A stretch of 43,354 nucleotides of DNA from Vulcanimicrobiota bacterium. Lineage in GTDB: Bacteria; Vulcanimicrobiota; Vulcanimicrobiia; Vulcanimicrobiales; Vulcanimicrobiaceae. Below the pieces are notes generated by a model, which saw only the letters and a list, made by a program, of their open reading frames with translations, ran no database searches and was not told the origin of the DNA. The DNA is taken from the NCBI GenBank assembly GCA_003161555.1, contig PMOG01000073.1, forward strand, positions 1 to 43,354. The letters run 5' to 3'. Below, piece by piece: positions 17,495 through 24,275 of this stretch; within the stretch, counting starts at the first letter, position 1, and each line of letters opens with the position of its first letter. The translations under genes were made by a program, and so were the position numbers.

Positions 17495-18096
17495 TGGGCT
17501 TGAGGGTCTATCGGGAGCGGATCAACTGGGCTGCGGTGCAGGCCTTCCACGACGCCGGCCACGGGATGGTGGCGTGCCAGAAGCTGTTCGGGTTCTCCTA
17601 TACCGCCTGGGTCAAGGCCATAAAGCGCGGCCGGCTTCGGACAACTCCAACTCCCTTCGCGGATCGCCGGCGAAAGTACGATTGGGCAGAGGTCCAGCGG
17701 TATCATGACGAGGGGCACTCCGTCAGGGCCTGTTGCGCGCGCTTTGGGTTCGTAAAGGAGACCTGGTGCAAAGCGCGCCGGCGGGGGGAATTGAGGACGC
17801 GTCCGCTTGGCCAGCCGCTCGATCAACTGCTCGCGAAAGGCAAGTGTCGACGCAACATCAAGAACCGCTTGATCCGCGCTGGTATACTAGAAAATCGTTG
17901 CGGGGAATGCGGCCTGACCGAGTGGAGGGGCAAAAGGCTCAGCGTTCAAATCGACCACATCAACGGAATCCGCGACGACAACCGGCTCGAAAATCTTCGT
18001 ATGCTCTGCCCAAACTGTCACAGTCAAACGGAAACCTTCGCGGGGTATAACATCAAACGTTCCCGGGTCGTTCAATGGCAGGACCGCAGGCTCTGA
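17494..18096 (+). CDS. HNH endonuclease with two N-terminal DNA-binding-like repeats, ending inside tRNA-Gln
   Basis: About 200 residues. Two tandem 40-residue repeats (INWAAVQAFHDAGHGMVACQ... and YDWAEVQRYHDEGHSVRACC...) each end in a helical, basic segment (KAIKRGRL / KARRRGEL) and look like HTH-type DNA readers. They are followed by an HNH_3-like nuclease: CGECGLTEWRGKRLSVQIDH, INGIRDDNRLENLRMLCPNC, with zinc CxxC pairs and the catalytic DH. Such genes are typical of phage and mobile DNA. The start is unclear: GTG 17494 or TTG 17500 follow the LexA box with no ribosome site (possibly leaderless); ATGs at 17461 and 17488 lie before or within the box. The stop (18094-18096) lies in the tRNA-Gln anticodon arm. 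Confidence 0.85.
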   Translation: MGLRVYRERINWAAVQAFHDAGHGMVACQKLFGFSYTAWVKAIKRGRLRTTPTPFADRRRKYDWAEVQRYHDEGHSVRACCARFGFVKETWCKARRRGELRTRPLGQPLDQLLAKGKCRRNIKNRLIRAGILENRCGECGLTEWRGKRLSVQIDHINGIRDDNRLENLRMLCPNCHSQTETFAGYNIKRSRVVQWQDRRL

Positions 18097-18134
18097 ACCT
18101 GTGTATCGGAGTTCGAATCTCTGCCCGGGAGCCA
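18061..18134 (+). tRNA. tRNA-Gln (anticodon CTG), CCA encoded
   Basis: The acceptor stem TCCCGGG (18061-18067) pairs with CCCGGGA (18124-18130), with discriminator G and encoded CCA (18132-18134). The anticodon loop CTCTGAA, flanked by CAGG/CCTG, gives CTG. The T-loop is TTCGAAT. The first 36 bases are also the end of the HNH coding sequence, so the tRNA promoter must lie within that gene or the two are co-transcribed and processed. Confidence 0.95.
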
Positions 18135-18135
18135 T

Positions 18136-18208
18136 GGCCCTATCGTCTAGAGGCCTAGGACGCCGCCCTCTCACGGCGGTAACACGGGTTCGAATCCCGT
18201 TGGGGCTA
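18136..18208 (+). tRNA. tRNA-Glu (anticodon CTC), 3' end rebuilt by the integrative element
   Basis: A full cloverleaf: acceptor GGCCCTA (18136-18142) with TGGGGCT (18201-18207), where the first pair is a G-U wobble. The anticodon loop CTCTCAC between CCGCC/GGCGG gives CTC, and the T-arm is ACGGG-TTCGAAT-CCCGT. The last 20 bases are the integration core. After the discriminator A the sequence is TTT, not CCA. The displaced copy at 29463-29485 does continue with CCA, so insertion removed the encoded CCA and CCA must now be added enzymatically. Confidence 0.95.
18189..18208 (+). repeat. attL core of the integrative element (tRNA-Glu 3' end)
   Basis: TTCGAATCCCGTTGGGGCTA here is identical to 29463-29482; with the preceding ACGG the similarity extends to 25 bases with one mismatch. 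This is the classic result of tyrosine-integrase insertion into the T-arm/acceptor region of a tRNA gene. Confidence 0.9.
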
Positions 18209-18212
18209 TTTC

Positions 18213-18238
18213 AAAACCGCGTAACCACGCGGTTTTTT
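18213..18238 (+). terminator. Rho-independent terminator after tRNA-Glu
   Basis: AAAACCGCG (18213-18221), loop TAACCA, CGCGGTTTT (18228-18236), then T-run. This sequence belongs to the element; the original terminator of the tRNA operon is the different hairpin at 29489-29514. Confidence 0.85.
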
Positions 18239-18254
18239 ATTCGCTACCGGCAAA

Positions 18255-18275
18255 CGGTTGCCATACGGTTGCCGT
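18255..18275 (+). repeat. Arm-type repeats near attL (CGGTTGCC x2)
   Basis: CGGTTGCC occurs at 18255-18262 and 18266-18273, a period of 11 bases (one helical turn), both followed by A/G and ending GT. The same double arrangement, CGGTTGCC-AAA-CGGTTGCC-GT, is found near attR at 29336-29356. These are likely binding sites for the integrase N-terminal arm-binding domain. Confidence 0.65.
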
Positions 18276-18304
18276 GCCGCCGGGTCTCGATCGCCGACTC
18301 GGCT

Positions 18305-19249
18305 TCATTTAGGTTGACGACCCTCATTGATCCGCTTAGCTGACCGCCGTAAAACCTCTGCCGCGCGCTTTTCTTGTTCCGGCGTGACGAACTGCAGTCG
18401 GTCGTTGATTGCCAGCGTTTGCTGAATAATCGCATCGATGACGCGTAGCACGCCGTCCTCAAACCGCTTCGTGATGCAGTTCGCTAAATGCAGCAACACC
18501 CAAATCAAGGTATAGGCGAGGCGGTTTCCATAGCCGTCTCTGCTGGCAACATCGAGAAACTCTCCGCCCACGCCTTCGGTAGAGCGCGCGACCTCTCGCA
18601 GAGCAAGAACGCTCCCGTGCGATACTTGACTCTGCAGCCCGAACGTGCCGGCGTAGCGGCGAGCACCTTCCGGCAATTCCTCCATCGCGGATTTAACGCT
18701 GGCACTCTTACCAAAGAGGGCCTTCTTCTCCGAGCCGGTGTTTATCTCGGCCGACGGCCTACCGAGCACCCTTTCGATCTCGGCTTCAACCGCCTCTTGG
18801 TCCGCGACCTCTAAGTCGCTTGTGACTTTGCGGAACTCATGGACGAACGCATCGAAGAATGCCGTTGCACGCGTGGGATCTTCGAGAATACGCTTAACCC
18901 GAAACTCATACTCCATGAGCGATCGGAAATGCACGCGTGCATGCCTATCCAATCCGGCACCGGCAACGATCAGGAAGGCGCGCCCCTCATTGAACGCCAG
19001 AATCCCAAAGCCGAGGAGCGCTTCTCTTACCGCGCGTTCTTCATCAGAAAGCCCGGCACAACTCGTCGTCCGTTCTCGCGCAATGGCAGACGCCAGCATC
19101 TTCAGCGCCTCGGCCATCGTCGAGGCTAGGTCACTATTAAGGTATCCCTGCGGGTGACTCAGCGTGAAGTTCACGGCAGCCGATTTAGGCTGGCCGGTGA
19201 AACGAAGGCCGCCCTCCTTGGTATTCTGCCCGTCTTCGCCATCACTCAT
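18305..19249 (-). CDS. DUF5677-like hypothetical protein
   Basis: 314 residues, mainly helical. Features: a polar N-terminus, a long helix with ALLGFGILAFNEGRAFLIVA, then DRHARVHFRSLMEYEFRVKR, FDAFVHEFRKVTSDLE, QSQVSHGSVLALREVA and a hydrophobic LIWVLLHLANCITKRFEDG. The 'R-S-L-x-E' helix followed by a conserved 'SHGS' histidine resembles DUF5677/HEPN-like proteins of unknown function, often carried by mobile islands. It lies downstream of the integrase and overlaps its end by four bases (ATGA), so it is expressed with it. The terminator beyond faces the tRNA. The family assignment is tentative. Confidence 0.65.
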   Translation of the reverse strand: MSDGEDGQNTKEGGLRFTGQPKSAAVNFTLSHPQGYLNSDLASTMAEALKMLASAIARERTTSCAGLSDEERAVREALLGFGILAFNEGRAFLIVAGAGLDRHARVHFRSLMEYEFRVKRILEDPTRATAFFDAFVHEFRKVTSDLEVADQEAVEAEIERVLGRPSAEINTGSEKKALFGKSASVKSAMEELPEGARRYAGTFGLQSQVSHGSVLALREVARSTEGVGGEFLDVASRDGYGNRLAYTLIWVLLHLANCITKRFEDGVLRVIDAIIQQTLAINDRLQFVTPEQEKRAAEVLRRSAKRINEGRQPK

Positions 19250-20419
19250 CTGCGTCGCCGTGAAGGTATTGCGCCGGTCACGGCTTTTCTTTCGGCCTGT
19301 TCCATTGCCGCGCCGAGACGATCTGCCGCATTAACCATCGCGCCCTCGAGCAGATGCGCGTAGACCGTCATCGTCGTCACCGCTGAGCTGTGACCGAGCA
19401 TTCCTGCTACCGAGCGCGCGTCGATCCCGGCGACCAGCATCGTCGTCGCCGCGGTGTGTCGCGCGTCGTGCAAGCGTGTCGACGAGATCCCAGCCTTTTC
19501 GAGCGAGTTCACCGAAGGCGTAACTCGCATTCCAGGGCGTGATTCGACGGCCGACCGCGTCCGCGAAGACGAAGCCGTCATCCTTATAGGAAGCGCCGGC
19601 GGCGAGTCTGTCGGCGGCTTGTGCCACCTTCTGCCGGCGGAGAGCGTCGAGCGCGAACGATGAGAGCGGCACCGTTCGAACGCGGTCCGTCTTCGTGCCC
19701 TTCATCGTCACGCCAGCCTTCGTTTGCGAGAGCGAACCTTCGATCCGCACGACGCCTCGCTCGAAATCCACGACTGGCCACTTCAGCGCGAGCAGTTCGC
19801 CGCGCCGCGCCCCGAGGGCGAAGGCGAGGGCGATGAAGGAGTGCCAGCGCGTCCCACGCGCCGCGTCCAGGACGCGCGCGATCTCATCGGCTTCGAACGC
19901 TTTGGCCTCTGATCGGCGGACCGCCGGCGCATCCACCGCCGAGACGACGTTGCGTCCGACGAGCGACATCTTCACGGCCCATGCGAGCATCCCGTTGAGG
20001 AGGGACCTCGCATGGAAGACGGTCTTCGCGGAGATCGGCTGCCCATCTTGACCACCCTCAGCCGCGAGCACCGCCTGCCAGTCTGAAATGTGCGCCGGCC
20101 GCAACTTCGCGAGCGTCAGCGATCCAATTCGCGGCAGGATGTAGCGGTCCGCGATCCCGTGATACTCCTCAAGGGTCTTCGCGCCGCATCGGGTGGCTCG
20201 ATCGCGGAGGTAGGCATCCATTGCACCGGCGACCGTCACCGTCGTCGGCGAGAGATCGACTCCGCGATCGCGCGCAAACAGCGCCTCGCGTTCCGCCTTC
20301 TCCGCGTCGCGCCGCGTCGGGAACGTGCCGAGGGAACGACGCCGACGTCGGCCGGCGGCCGTCGTGTCGAGATCCACGAGGACCGCCCAGCGGCCAGACT
20401 TGCGACGGTAAATGCTCAT
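19246..20419 (-). pseudogene. int: Tyrosine integrase of the element, interrupted by a +1 frameshift
   Basis: The first frame (20419 to about 19505) gives an AP2-like arm-binding N-terminus (RRKSGRWAVLVDLDTTAAGR... RSLGTFPTRRDAEKAE), a core-binding domain (about 62-160) and the first half of the catalytic domain with R205 in LGARRGELLAL and a KGTKTDRVRTVPL segment. The remaining catalytic residues are in the next frame: LHDARHTAATTM (H-x-x-R), MLGHSSAVTTM and tyrosine in MTVYAHLL, ending at 19246. The frames join around 19500-19512 (GAACTCGCTCGAAAAGG) by skipping one base. All catalytic residues survive, so this may be a recent mutation or a sequencing error. It overlaps the upstream repressor gene by four bases. 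Confidence 0.85.
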
Positions 20420-21021
20420 CGTTTCTTCCCCTTCGGAGCAGCCAGCTCTGCGGCAAACTCTATCGTTTCATGCACGGTTTCATCGAAATATTTGTACTCG
20501 ATTGAATCGAGGAAGGCGTTCAGGGTCGCGAGTTCCCAGGCGTCGGCCATCGCGCGTGCGGACTTCGCGATGTACGCCTTGATGTCGCGCGTGACCAGCT
20601 TCTTCTTTGCATCACCAATGCGGACACCGTTCACACCGGCGACGACTTGCGCGATGAGTTCGGCAAAGCGCCCGACGTCGCCGGGCAGGATCAGCGCCGC
20701 CGGCGTCCGCGTCGTTTCGCGGATCTTCGTGTACCAATCGGCCTGAGTAGCGACGGGCCACAACAGCGCTACTGCGTCGCGCCCCTTCCGACCGTTCCGA
20801 TTCCCAATCTCCCTGACGGCCTCGACAAGGTCGAATGCGGTCGCCGTAGGTAGCGTCCTCTTTTTGGTCAGCGCGTTTGTCACGCGTCTCGGGTCCCACC
20901 CGAGATGCTCGGCGATGTTTTCGTTGTGAAGCCCCTTCAAGTCGCGAACGCGCCGGATGAGGGCACGCGCTTGAGCCGCATCGTGCGGGCTGAGGGCCGC
21001 GGAGTCAAGCGTTTTGGGCAC
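20416..21021 (-). CDS. Probable element repressor with N-terminal HTH
   Basis: 201 residues from a GTG start. The N-terminal 75 residues (LKGLHNENIAEHLGWDPRRV, then TNALTKKRTLPTATAF) look like an XRE-type helix-turn-helix. The remaining helical part (LPGDVGRFAELIAQVVAGVN and RDIKAYIAKSARAMADAW) shows no recognised effector domain. It is divergent from the excisionase-like gene, with an inverted-repeat operator starting four bases before the start codon; the absence of a ribosome site and this close operator suggest a leaderless autoregulated repressor. It is coupled (ATGA) to the integrase gene downstream, so it may govern integration. Confidence 0.65.
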   Translation of the reverse strand: MPKTLDSAALSPHDAAQARALIRRVRDLKGLHNENIAEHLGWDPRRVTNALTKKRTLPTATAFDLVEAVREIGNRNGRKGRDAVALLWPVATQADWYTKIRETTRTPAALILPGDVGRFAELIAQVVAGVNGVRIGDAKKKLVTRDIKAYIAKSARAMADAWELATLNAFLDSIEYKYFDETVHETIEFAAELAAPKGKKR

Positions 21022-21024
21022 CGC

Positions 21025-21053
21025 ATACTCACTATGCGCCTAACCGTGAGTAT
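21025..21053. promoter_or_regulatory. Inverted-repeat operator between repressor and excisionase-like genes
   Basis: ATACTCAC (21025-21032) and GTGAGTAT (21046-21053) are perfect inverted 8-mers, 21 bases centre to centre (two helical turns). A partial third copy, ATACTC, lies at 21086-21091 just before the excisionase-like start. The spacing suits cooperative dimers controlling both divergent promoters. Confidence 0.6.
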
Positions 21054-21096
21054 CCTGCGTTGGCCGCCGAAAGCCGTCAGCGCATATACTCGGCCA

Positions 21097-21354
21097 ATGG
21101 AACAGCCGCGTTTGCTCACGATCCCCGAAGTCGCCGCCACCCTCCACCTGTCGATCTCGGCGACGAAATCGCTGGTGTATTCGGGCAAAATACGAACGCT
21201 CACAATCGGACGCTCTCGCCGATGCACGCAGGAAGCACTGACCGAGTTCATCGCGAACTGTTGCATCGTGAACGACGGCGCGCTGCCGACTGAAGCGACG
21301 GCGGCCCGCTCGGTCAACAGACGCACGAGGCGCGCGCGCTCAGCCCTTCCGTAA
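21097..21354 (+). CDS. Excisionase-family (MerR-like HTH_17) DNA-binding protein
   Basis: 85 residues. LLTIPEVAATLHLSISATKS then LVYSGKIRTLTIGRSRRCTQ and EALTEFI is the standard winged HTH of excisionase-type proteins, which bend DNA at att sites and tip integrase toward excision. The basic tail (RSVNRRTRRARSALP) may help DNA binding. The ATG at 21097 begins the domain; earlier in-frame codons lie within the operator region and are rejected. No clear ribosome site is seen. It is divergent from the repressor gene and is the only plus-strand gene of the integrase module. Confidence 0.8.
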   Translation: MEQPRLLTIPEVAATLHLSISATKSLVYSGKIRTLTIGRSRRCTQEALTEFIANCCIVNDGALPTEATAARSVNRRTRRARSALP

Positions 21355-21495
21355 GTATTTTCCGAAGAATCGAAACGCGTACCGATTGCGGACGCGCAGG
21401 GCCAGGGCTCTGGGTTTCCCTAACGCGGCACGGGAGAAAGCGCGCGTCCAAGCGAGCCTTCTGGCGATGCGGAAGGCCGCAGAAACCGCGCTCAT
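21340..21495 (-). CDS. Small very basic protein coupled to the RHH gene
   Basis: 51 residues (MSAVSAAFRIARRLAWTRAF, then SRAALGKPRALALRVRNRYA and a GKYLRKG end) with 13 arginines and no acidic residues. Its ATG overlaps the stop of the ribbon-helix-helix gene (ATGA), which supports translation; its 3' end overlaps the convergent excisionase-like gene by 15 bases. Function unknown; the charge suggests nucleic-acid or membrane binding. Confidence 0.4.
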   Translation of the reverse strand: MSAVSAAFRIARRLAWTRAFSRAALGKPRALALRVRNRYAFRFFGKYLRKG

Positions 21496-21734
21496 GACGT
21501 CGCCCGGCCGTCGACGAGCGGCGGCAGACCGCGCTCGACGAAAAGCGCCGAGAGCGCGCCAAAAGCGAGAGCCTGAACCGTCGTATCCTCCTCGATCGCG
21601 AGTTGCTTGAGGCGCTTCCGCTGTGCCGGCGAAAGGCGGATGAAGATTTGCTTGCGGTCGTCCGACGCAGGGGGCGGCGCCGGAATTGCGGCCACCTTGG
21701 GCCGAGCCGGCTTGGCGAATTGTCGCGGCTTCAT
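21492..21734 (-). CDS. Small ribbon-helix-helix-like DNA-binding protein
   Basis: 80 residues from an ATG with GGAGGAG 12 bases upstream. After a basic, Pro/Ala-rich leader (FAKPARPKVAAIPAPPPASD), residues 28-70 show a beta strand then two helices (KQIFIRLSPAQRKRLKQLAI, then EDTTVQALAFGALSALFVER), the ribbon-helix-helix pattern of ParG/CopG-like repressors and antitoxins. No toxin gene is attached, so plasmid-type partition or regulation of the recombinase genes are alternatives. It follows the small hypothetical gene by 43 bases. Confidence 0.7.
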   Translation of the reverse strand: MKPRQFAKPARPKVAAIPAPPPASDDRKQIFIRLSPAQRKRLKQLAIEEDTTVQALAFGALSALFVERGLPPLVDGRATS

Positions 21735-21777
21735 CGCTGCTTTTTCTCCTCCGACTGACTCGCGAGAATAATGTCTA

Positions 21778-22014
21778 TCACGGGCGGCCCCCAGTTTGAA
21801 GTTGCACGGCGACGTCTCCGAACTGGCGTCGTATACCGATGAGGAACCGGCCGTGCTCGGCACGATCGGGGACGCGCGCGTGTACCAGTAACTCCCCGCC
21901 GACATCGATCACGCGCAAGCCGATCTCGTCCGAACGGCCAGCGCGTTCCCGGTGGTTCGGTGCCGCTTCGTCCAAAACGGCGGCCAGTCGACGTTCGATC
22001 TCGTCTTCAGTCAC
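21778..22014 (-). CDS. Small hypothetical protein coupled to the second recombinase
   Basis: 78 residues from a GTG that overlaps the recombinase stop (GTGA), a strong coupling signal. The first half is helical and charged (EDEIERRLAAVLDEAAPNHR) and the second half beta-rich (IGLRVIDVGGELLVHARVPD). No family recognised. Confidence 0.55.
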   Translation of the reverse strand: MTEDEIERRLAAVLDEAAPNHRERAGRSDEIGLRVIDVGGELLVHARVPDRAEHGRFLIGIRRQFGDVAVQLQTGGRP

Positions 22015-22877
22015 AGTCCCACTTCGCTTGCCGCATTCCCGTCCCAGATCGTCGCCGGCCGCGTATACCGTTCGATCATCGCGCTCGACTTGTGACCGCT
22101 CTGGCGGCGGATCGTCAGTTCGGAGATCCCGCGCATCGCGCACGATGTCACGAACCCTGCGCGCAGGCTATGCGCGCCGAGGTTCGACGAATCCCGTCCG
22201 ACCTGCTCCGCGCGGCGCTTCACGACGAGCGCGACGGCTTCGGGCGACAGGCGATTCGGCGAGACACGGCCGTGCCGATTGATCGGCCGGAAGATCGGTC
22301 CTTCGACGATGGCGATGGCGTCGAGCCAGCGGCGCAGGGCGCGCACGGGACACGTTTCGAGGTGCGAACCGTTAGGGACGCCGATCAATCGGCCGGCGCC
22401 CTCCTGGTCGGTCTTCGACCGCCGAAGGTGGACCTCGAGGCCGCTCTCGACGAACCGCACGTCGCCGACGTTGAGCGATACGATCTCCGAGCGGCGCATC
22501 GCGGACGCGAAGCCGATCAAAAGCAATGCGCGATCACGCAAGGCCAGCGGATCGTCGCCGAGAGGTGCGACGATCGCCCGCAGGTCGTCGGTGAGGATCG
22601 CCGCCTTGCACGATTGCGCGACGCCGAGCCGACGCCTAATGCCAGCCATGACGGCCGCGACCTTCGGGTGCGAATGGGGGCTCTGGAGTCCGGCTTCATG
22701 GTGCGCGGCGGCAATCGCTGAAAGGCGGCGGCCGATTGTCGCGACCTTCTTCGAGCCGGCGAGGTGCGTGACGTAGAGCGCGACTGCGCCGGGAGCCGCC
22801 GGAAGCACCCGCGCTCCCGTCAACGCGCACCAACTCGAAAAGTCATTGAGATCCGCCGCGTCAGCAATGGTAGACAC
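22011..22877 (-). CDS. Second tyrosine recombinase (XerC/D-like size)
   Basis: 288 residues. Core-binding domain about 1-85 (LNDFSSWCALTGARVLPAAP, TIGRRLSAIAAAHHEAGL). The catalytic set is complete: R128 in FASAMRRSEIVSL, K155 in RRSKTDQEG, H236-x-x-R239 in AHSLRAGFVT, H262 and Y271 in GHKSSAMIERYTR. This family moves integrons, transposon-like units or resolves element copies. The GTG at 22877 is the first usable start after an in-frame stop; relatives usually have 20-30 more N-terminal residues, so the protein may be slightly truncated. It leads a small operon with two genes downstream and is distinct from the frameshifted tRNA-type integrase. Confidence 0.88.
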   Translation of the reverse strand: MSTIADAADLNDFSSWCALTGARVLPAAPGAVALYVTHLAGSKKVATIGRRLSAIAAAHHEAGLQSPHSHPKVAAVMAGIRRRLGVAQSCKAAILTDDLRAIVAPLGDDPLALRDRALLLIGFASAMRRSEIVSLNVGDVRFVESGLEVHLRRSKTDQEGAGRLIGVPNGSHLETCPVRALRRWLDAIAIVEGPIFRPINRHGRVSPNRLSPEAVALVVKRRAEQVGRDSSNLGAHSLRAGFVTSCAMRGISELTIRRQSGHKSSAMIERYTRPATIWDGNAASEVGL

Positions 22878-23019
22878 AATCCATGCTGAATGGGCGCTGG
22901 ATTCGGGACGCTAATGGAGATGCGCAAATGAGCAGCGATGTAATTCGCGCTCCAACGAGCGGTTAGGAGTCTCGCTCACCTACGACACGATGCTTTTCGG
23001 AGCGGAGCGATTTCAGAGT

Positions 23020-23109
23020 ATGGCAGAGAACCTTGGCGCAATCCTTGCCGCTTTGTCGGATGAGCGAACTGTCGGCGACATCCTCGCCATTTGCTGTACT
23101 GTTGCATGA
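23020..23109 (+). CDS. Possible short ORF coupled to the GNAT gene
   Basis: 29 codons (an in-frame ATG at 22990 would give 39). It ends in ATGA overlapping the GNAT start at 23106. The sequence AENLGAILAALSDERTVGDI looks helical. It may be a leader peptide or the remnant of a larger gene; support is only the coupling. Confidence 0.25.
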   Translation: MAENLGAILAALSDERTVGDILAICCTVA

Positions 23110-23864
23110 CGTTCAGCGAGATCTTTTTGCTGCTTCTTGACGATGAGCGGCGAGCGGCCGGGGTAGGGGGCGCAGCGGGCGGTATCGTACGCGAGTGGTC
23201 TCCGGACCGTTCCGAGTGCCGCATCGTGTTCTGCGACGCGCCGGATGAAGACCTCGCGCGCGTCGTCGTGACCGAAGCGGCGTGTGCCCGCGAGCAGCGG
23301 TACGCGCTGGAGTGGAAAGTTTACGGCCACGATCGCTCAGCGACTGTGATGAGTGCGTTGCTGGGCGCGGGCTTTGAACCGGGAGACCTAGAAACGGTGC
23401 TCGGTATCGAACTGCACGCCCCCAGGGAAACGGGAGGGCTGCCGCCCGGCGTCGAGATCCGGATCGTTCGGGATCCTAGGGAGCTCGCCGATGTCTCCGC
23501 AATCTCTCGTGCGTTGGGACGGCGCAACGTTGAGGGCGAGACTCGAGCGCTGGCAACGGCACTACATGACCGCCCTTCGGCGATCAGCGTGCACGTTCTT
23601 TACGAGGATGACAATCCCGCGGCTTGCGGCCGCATCCACTACGGACGCGTTCCAGGCGTAGCCGAACTCGCCGGCGGACGGACGGTTCCATCGCAGCGGC
23701 GGCGCGGCTTCTTCAGGGCTCTCGTGGAGTCTCGGCTACGGGAAGCGGCGGCGCAGGGTTCAAGGTACGTGTTCGTCGACGCTTTGCCTTCGTCGCATCA
23801 TATCTTGACGCGTCTCGGCTTTGCGGCTGTGACCACGACTCAGCCGTACATTTATCCCGCATGA
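23106..23864 (+). CDS. GNAT-family N-acetyltransferase
   Basis: About 252 residues. The C-terminal half (about 115-250) is a GNAT fold: IRIVRDPRELADVSAISRAL, ISVHVLYEDDNPAACGRIHY, GVAELAGGRTVPSQRRRGFF (acetyl-CoA P-loop Q/R-x-x-G-x-G/A variant), RALVESRLREAAAQGSRYVF and HHILTRLGFAAVTT. The N-terminal half is a degenerate first GNAT copy, giving a tandem arrangement. It transfers acetyl from acetyl-CoA to an unknown amine. The ATG at 23106 is chosen over the in-frame TTG at 23091 because it overlaps a preceding stop. High GC like the core genome, unlike the cargo to its right. Confidence 0.8.
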   Translation: MTFSEIFLLLLDDERRAAGVGGAAGGIVREWSPDRSECRIVFCDAPDEDLARVVVTEAACAREQRYALEWKVYGHDRSATVMSALLGAGFEPGDLETVLGIELHAPRETGGLPPGVEIRIVRDPRELADVSAISRALGRRNVEGETRALATALHDRPSAISVHVLYEDDNPAACGRIHYGRVPGVAELAGGRTVPSQRRRGFFRALVESRLREAAAQGSRYVFVDALPSSHHILTRLGFAAVTTTQPYIYPA

Positions 23865-23883
23865 GGGTTGAACGGAGAGACCC

Positions 23884-23949
23884 ATGACGCCGAAGGAGTT
23901 CGTCGACGCACTCTCAACAAACCCAACTCCACAATTATGTGCGGCCTAA
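23884..23949 (+). pseudogene. Truncated 5' remnant, DUF4214-like start
   Basis: An ATG preceded by GGAGAG four bases upstream opens a 21-codon frame beginning MTPKEFVDALSTNP, then stops after QLCAA. FVDAL(Y)xN is the start of DUF4214-type domains, so this looks like the first codons of a gene cut off where base composition falls. It follows the GNAT gene by 20 bases. Confidence 0.35.
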
Positions 23950-24275
23950 TGTTTGGGCTCAGACCCCAGCCGCACTCATAGTTGAATCAGCCGATCTCAT
24001 GCTGACCCCGATGCACTCGTCTTCGAATGCGCCGCGCTACGTCGCCGAATTGAATACCTAGGCCCCGCGTTCTCCCGACATAATGGTTAGCGGTTTAAGC
24101 CCGGATTCGCCGGGTGAACGCTGGAAAAGACATCTTAGTCGCAAATAACCCCGGATTGGTAGTGGACACCTTTAACCCATTATCGCCATTGATATGCAGC
24201 GGTTAGGCAGACCCTCTCGACTGCGTTACGCTCATCTGAGGCCACTACGCGTAAGCAAACCGGTTCGAAAAGGCG
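23950..24275. other. Gene-free junction between high-GC module and lower-GC cargo
   Basis: No convincing reading frame on either strand. A small hairpin, CCCGG-ATTCG-CCGGG, lies at about 24101. Base composition drops here from roughly two-thirds G+C to near half, and the AttH-like gene ends at the right edge. It probably marks where the cargo joined; no terminal inverted repeats were found. Confidence 0.4.
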
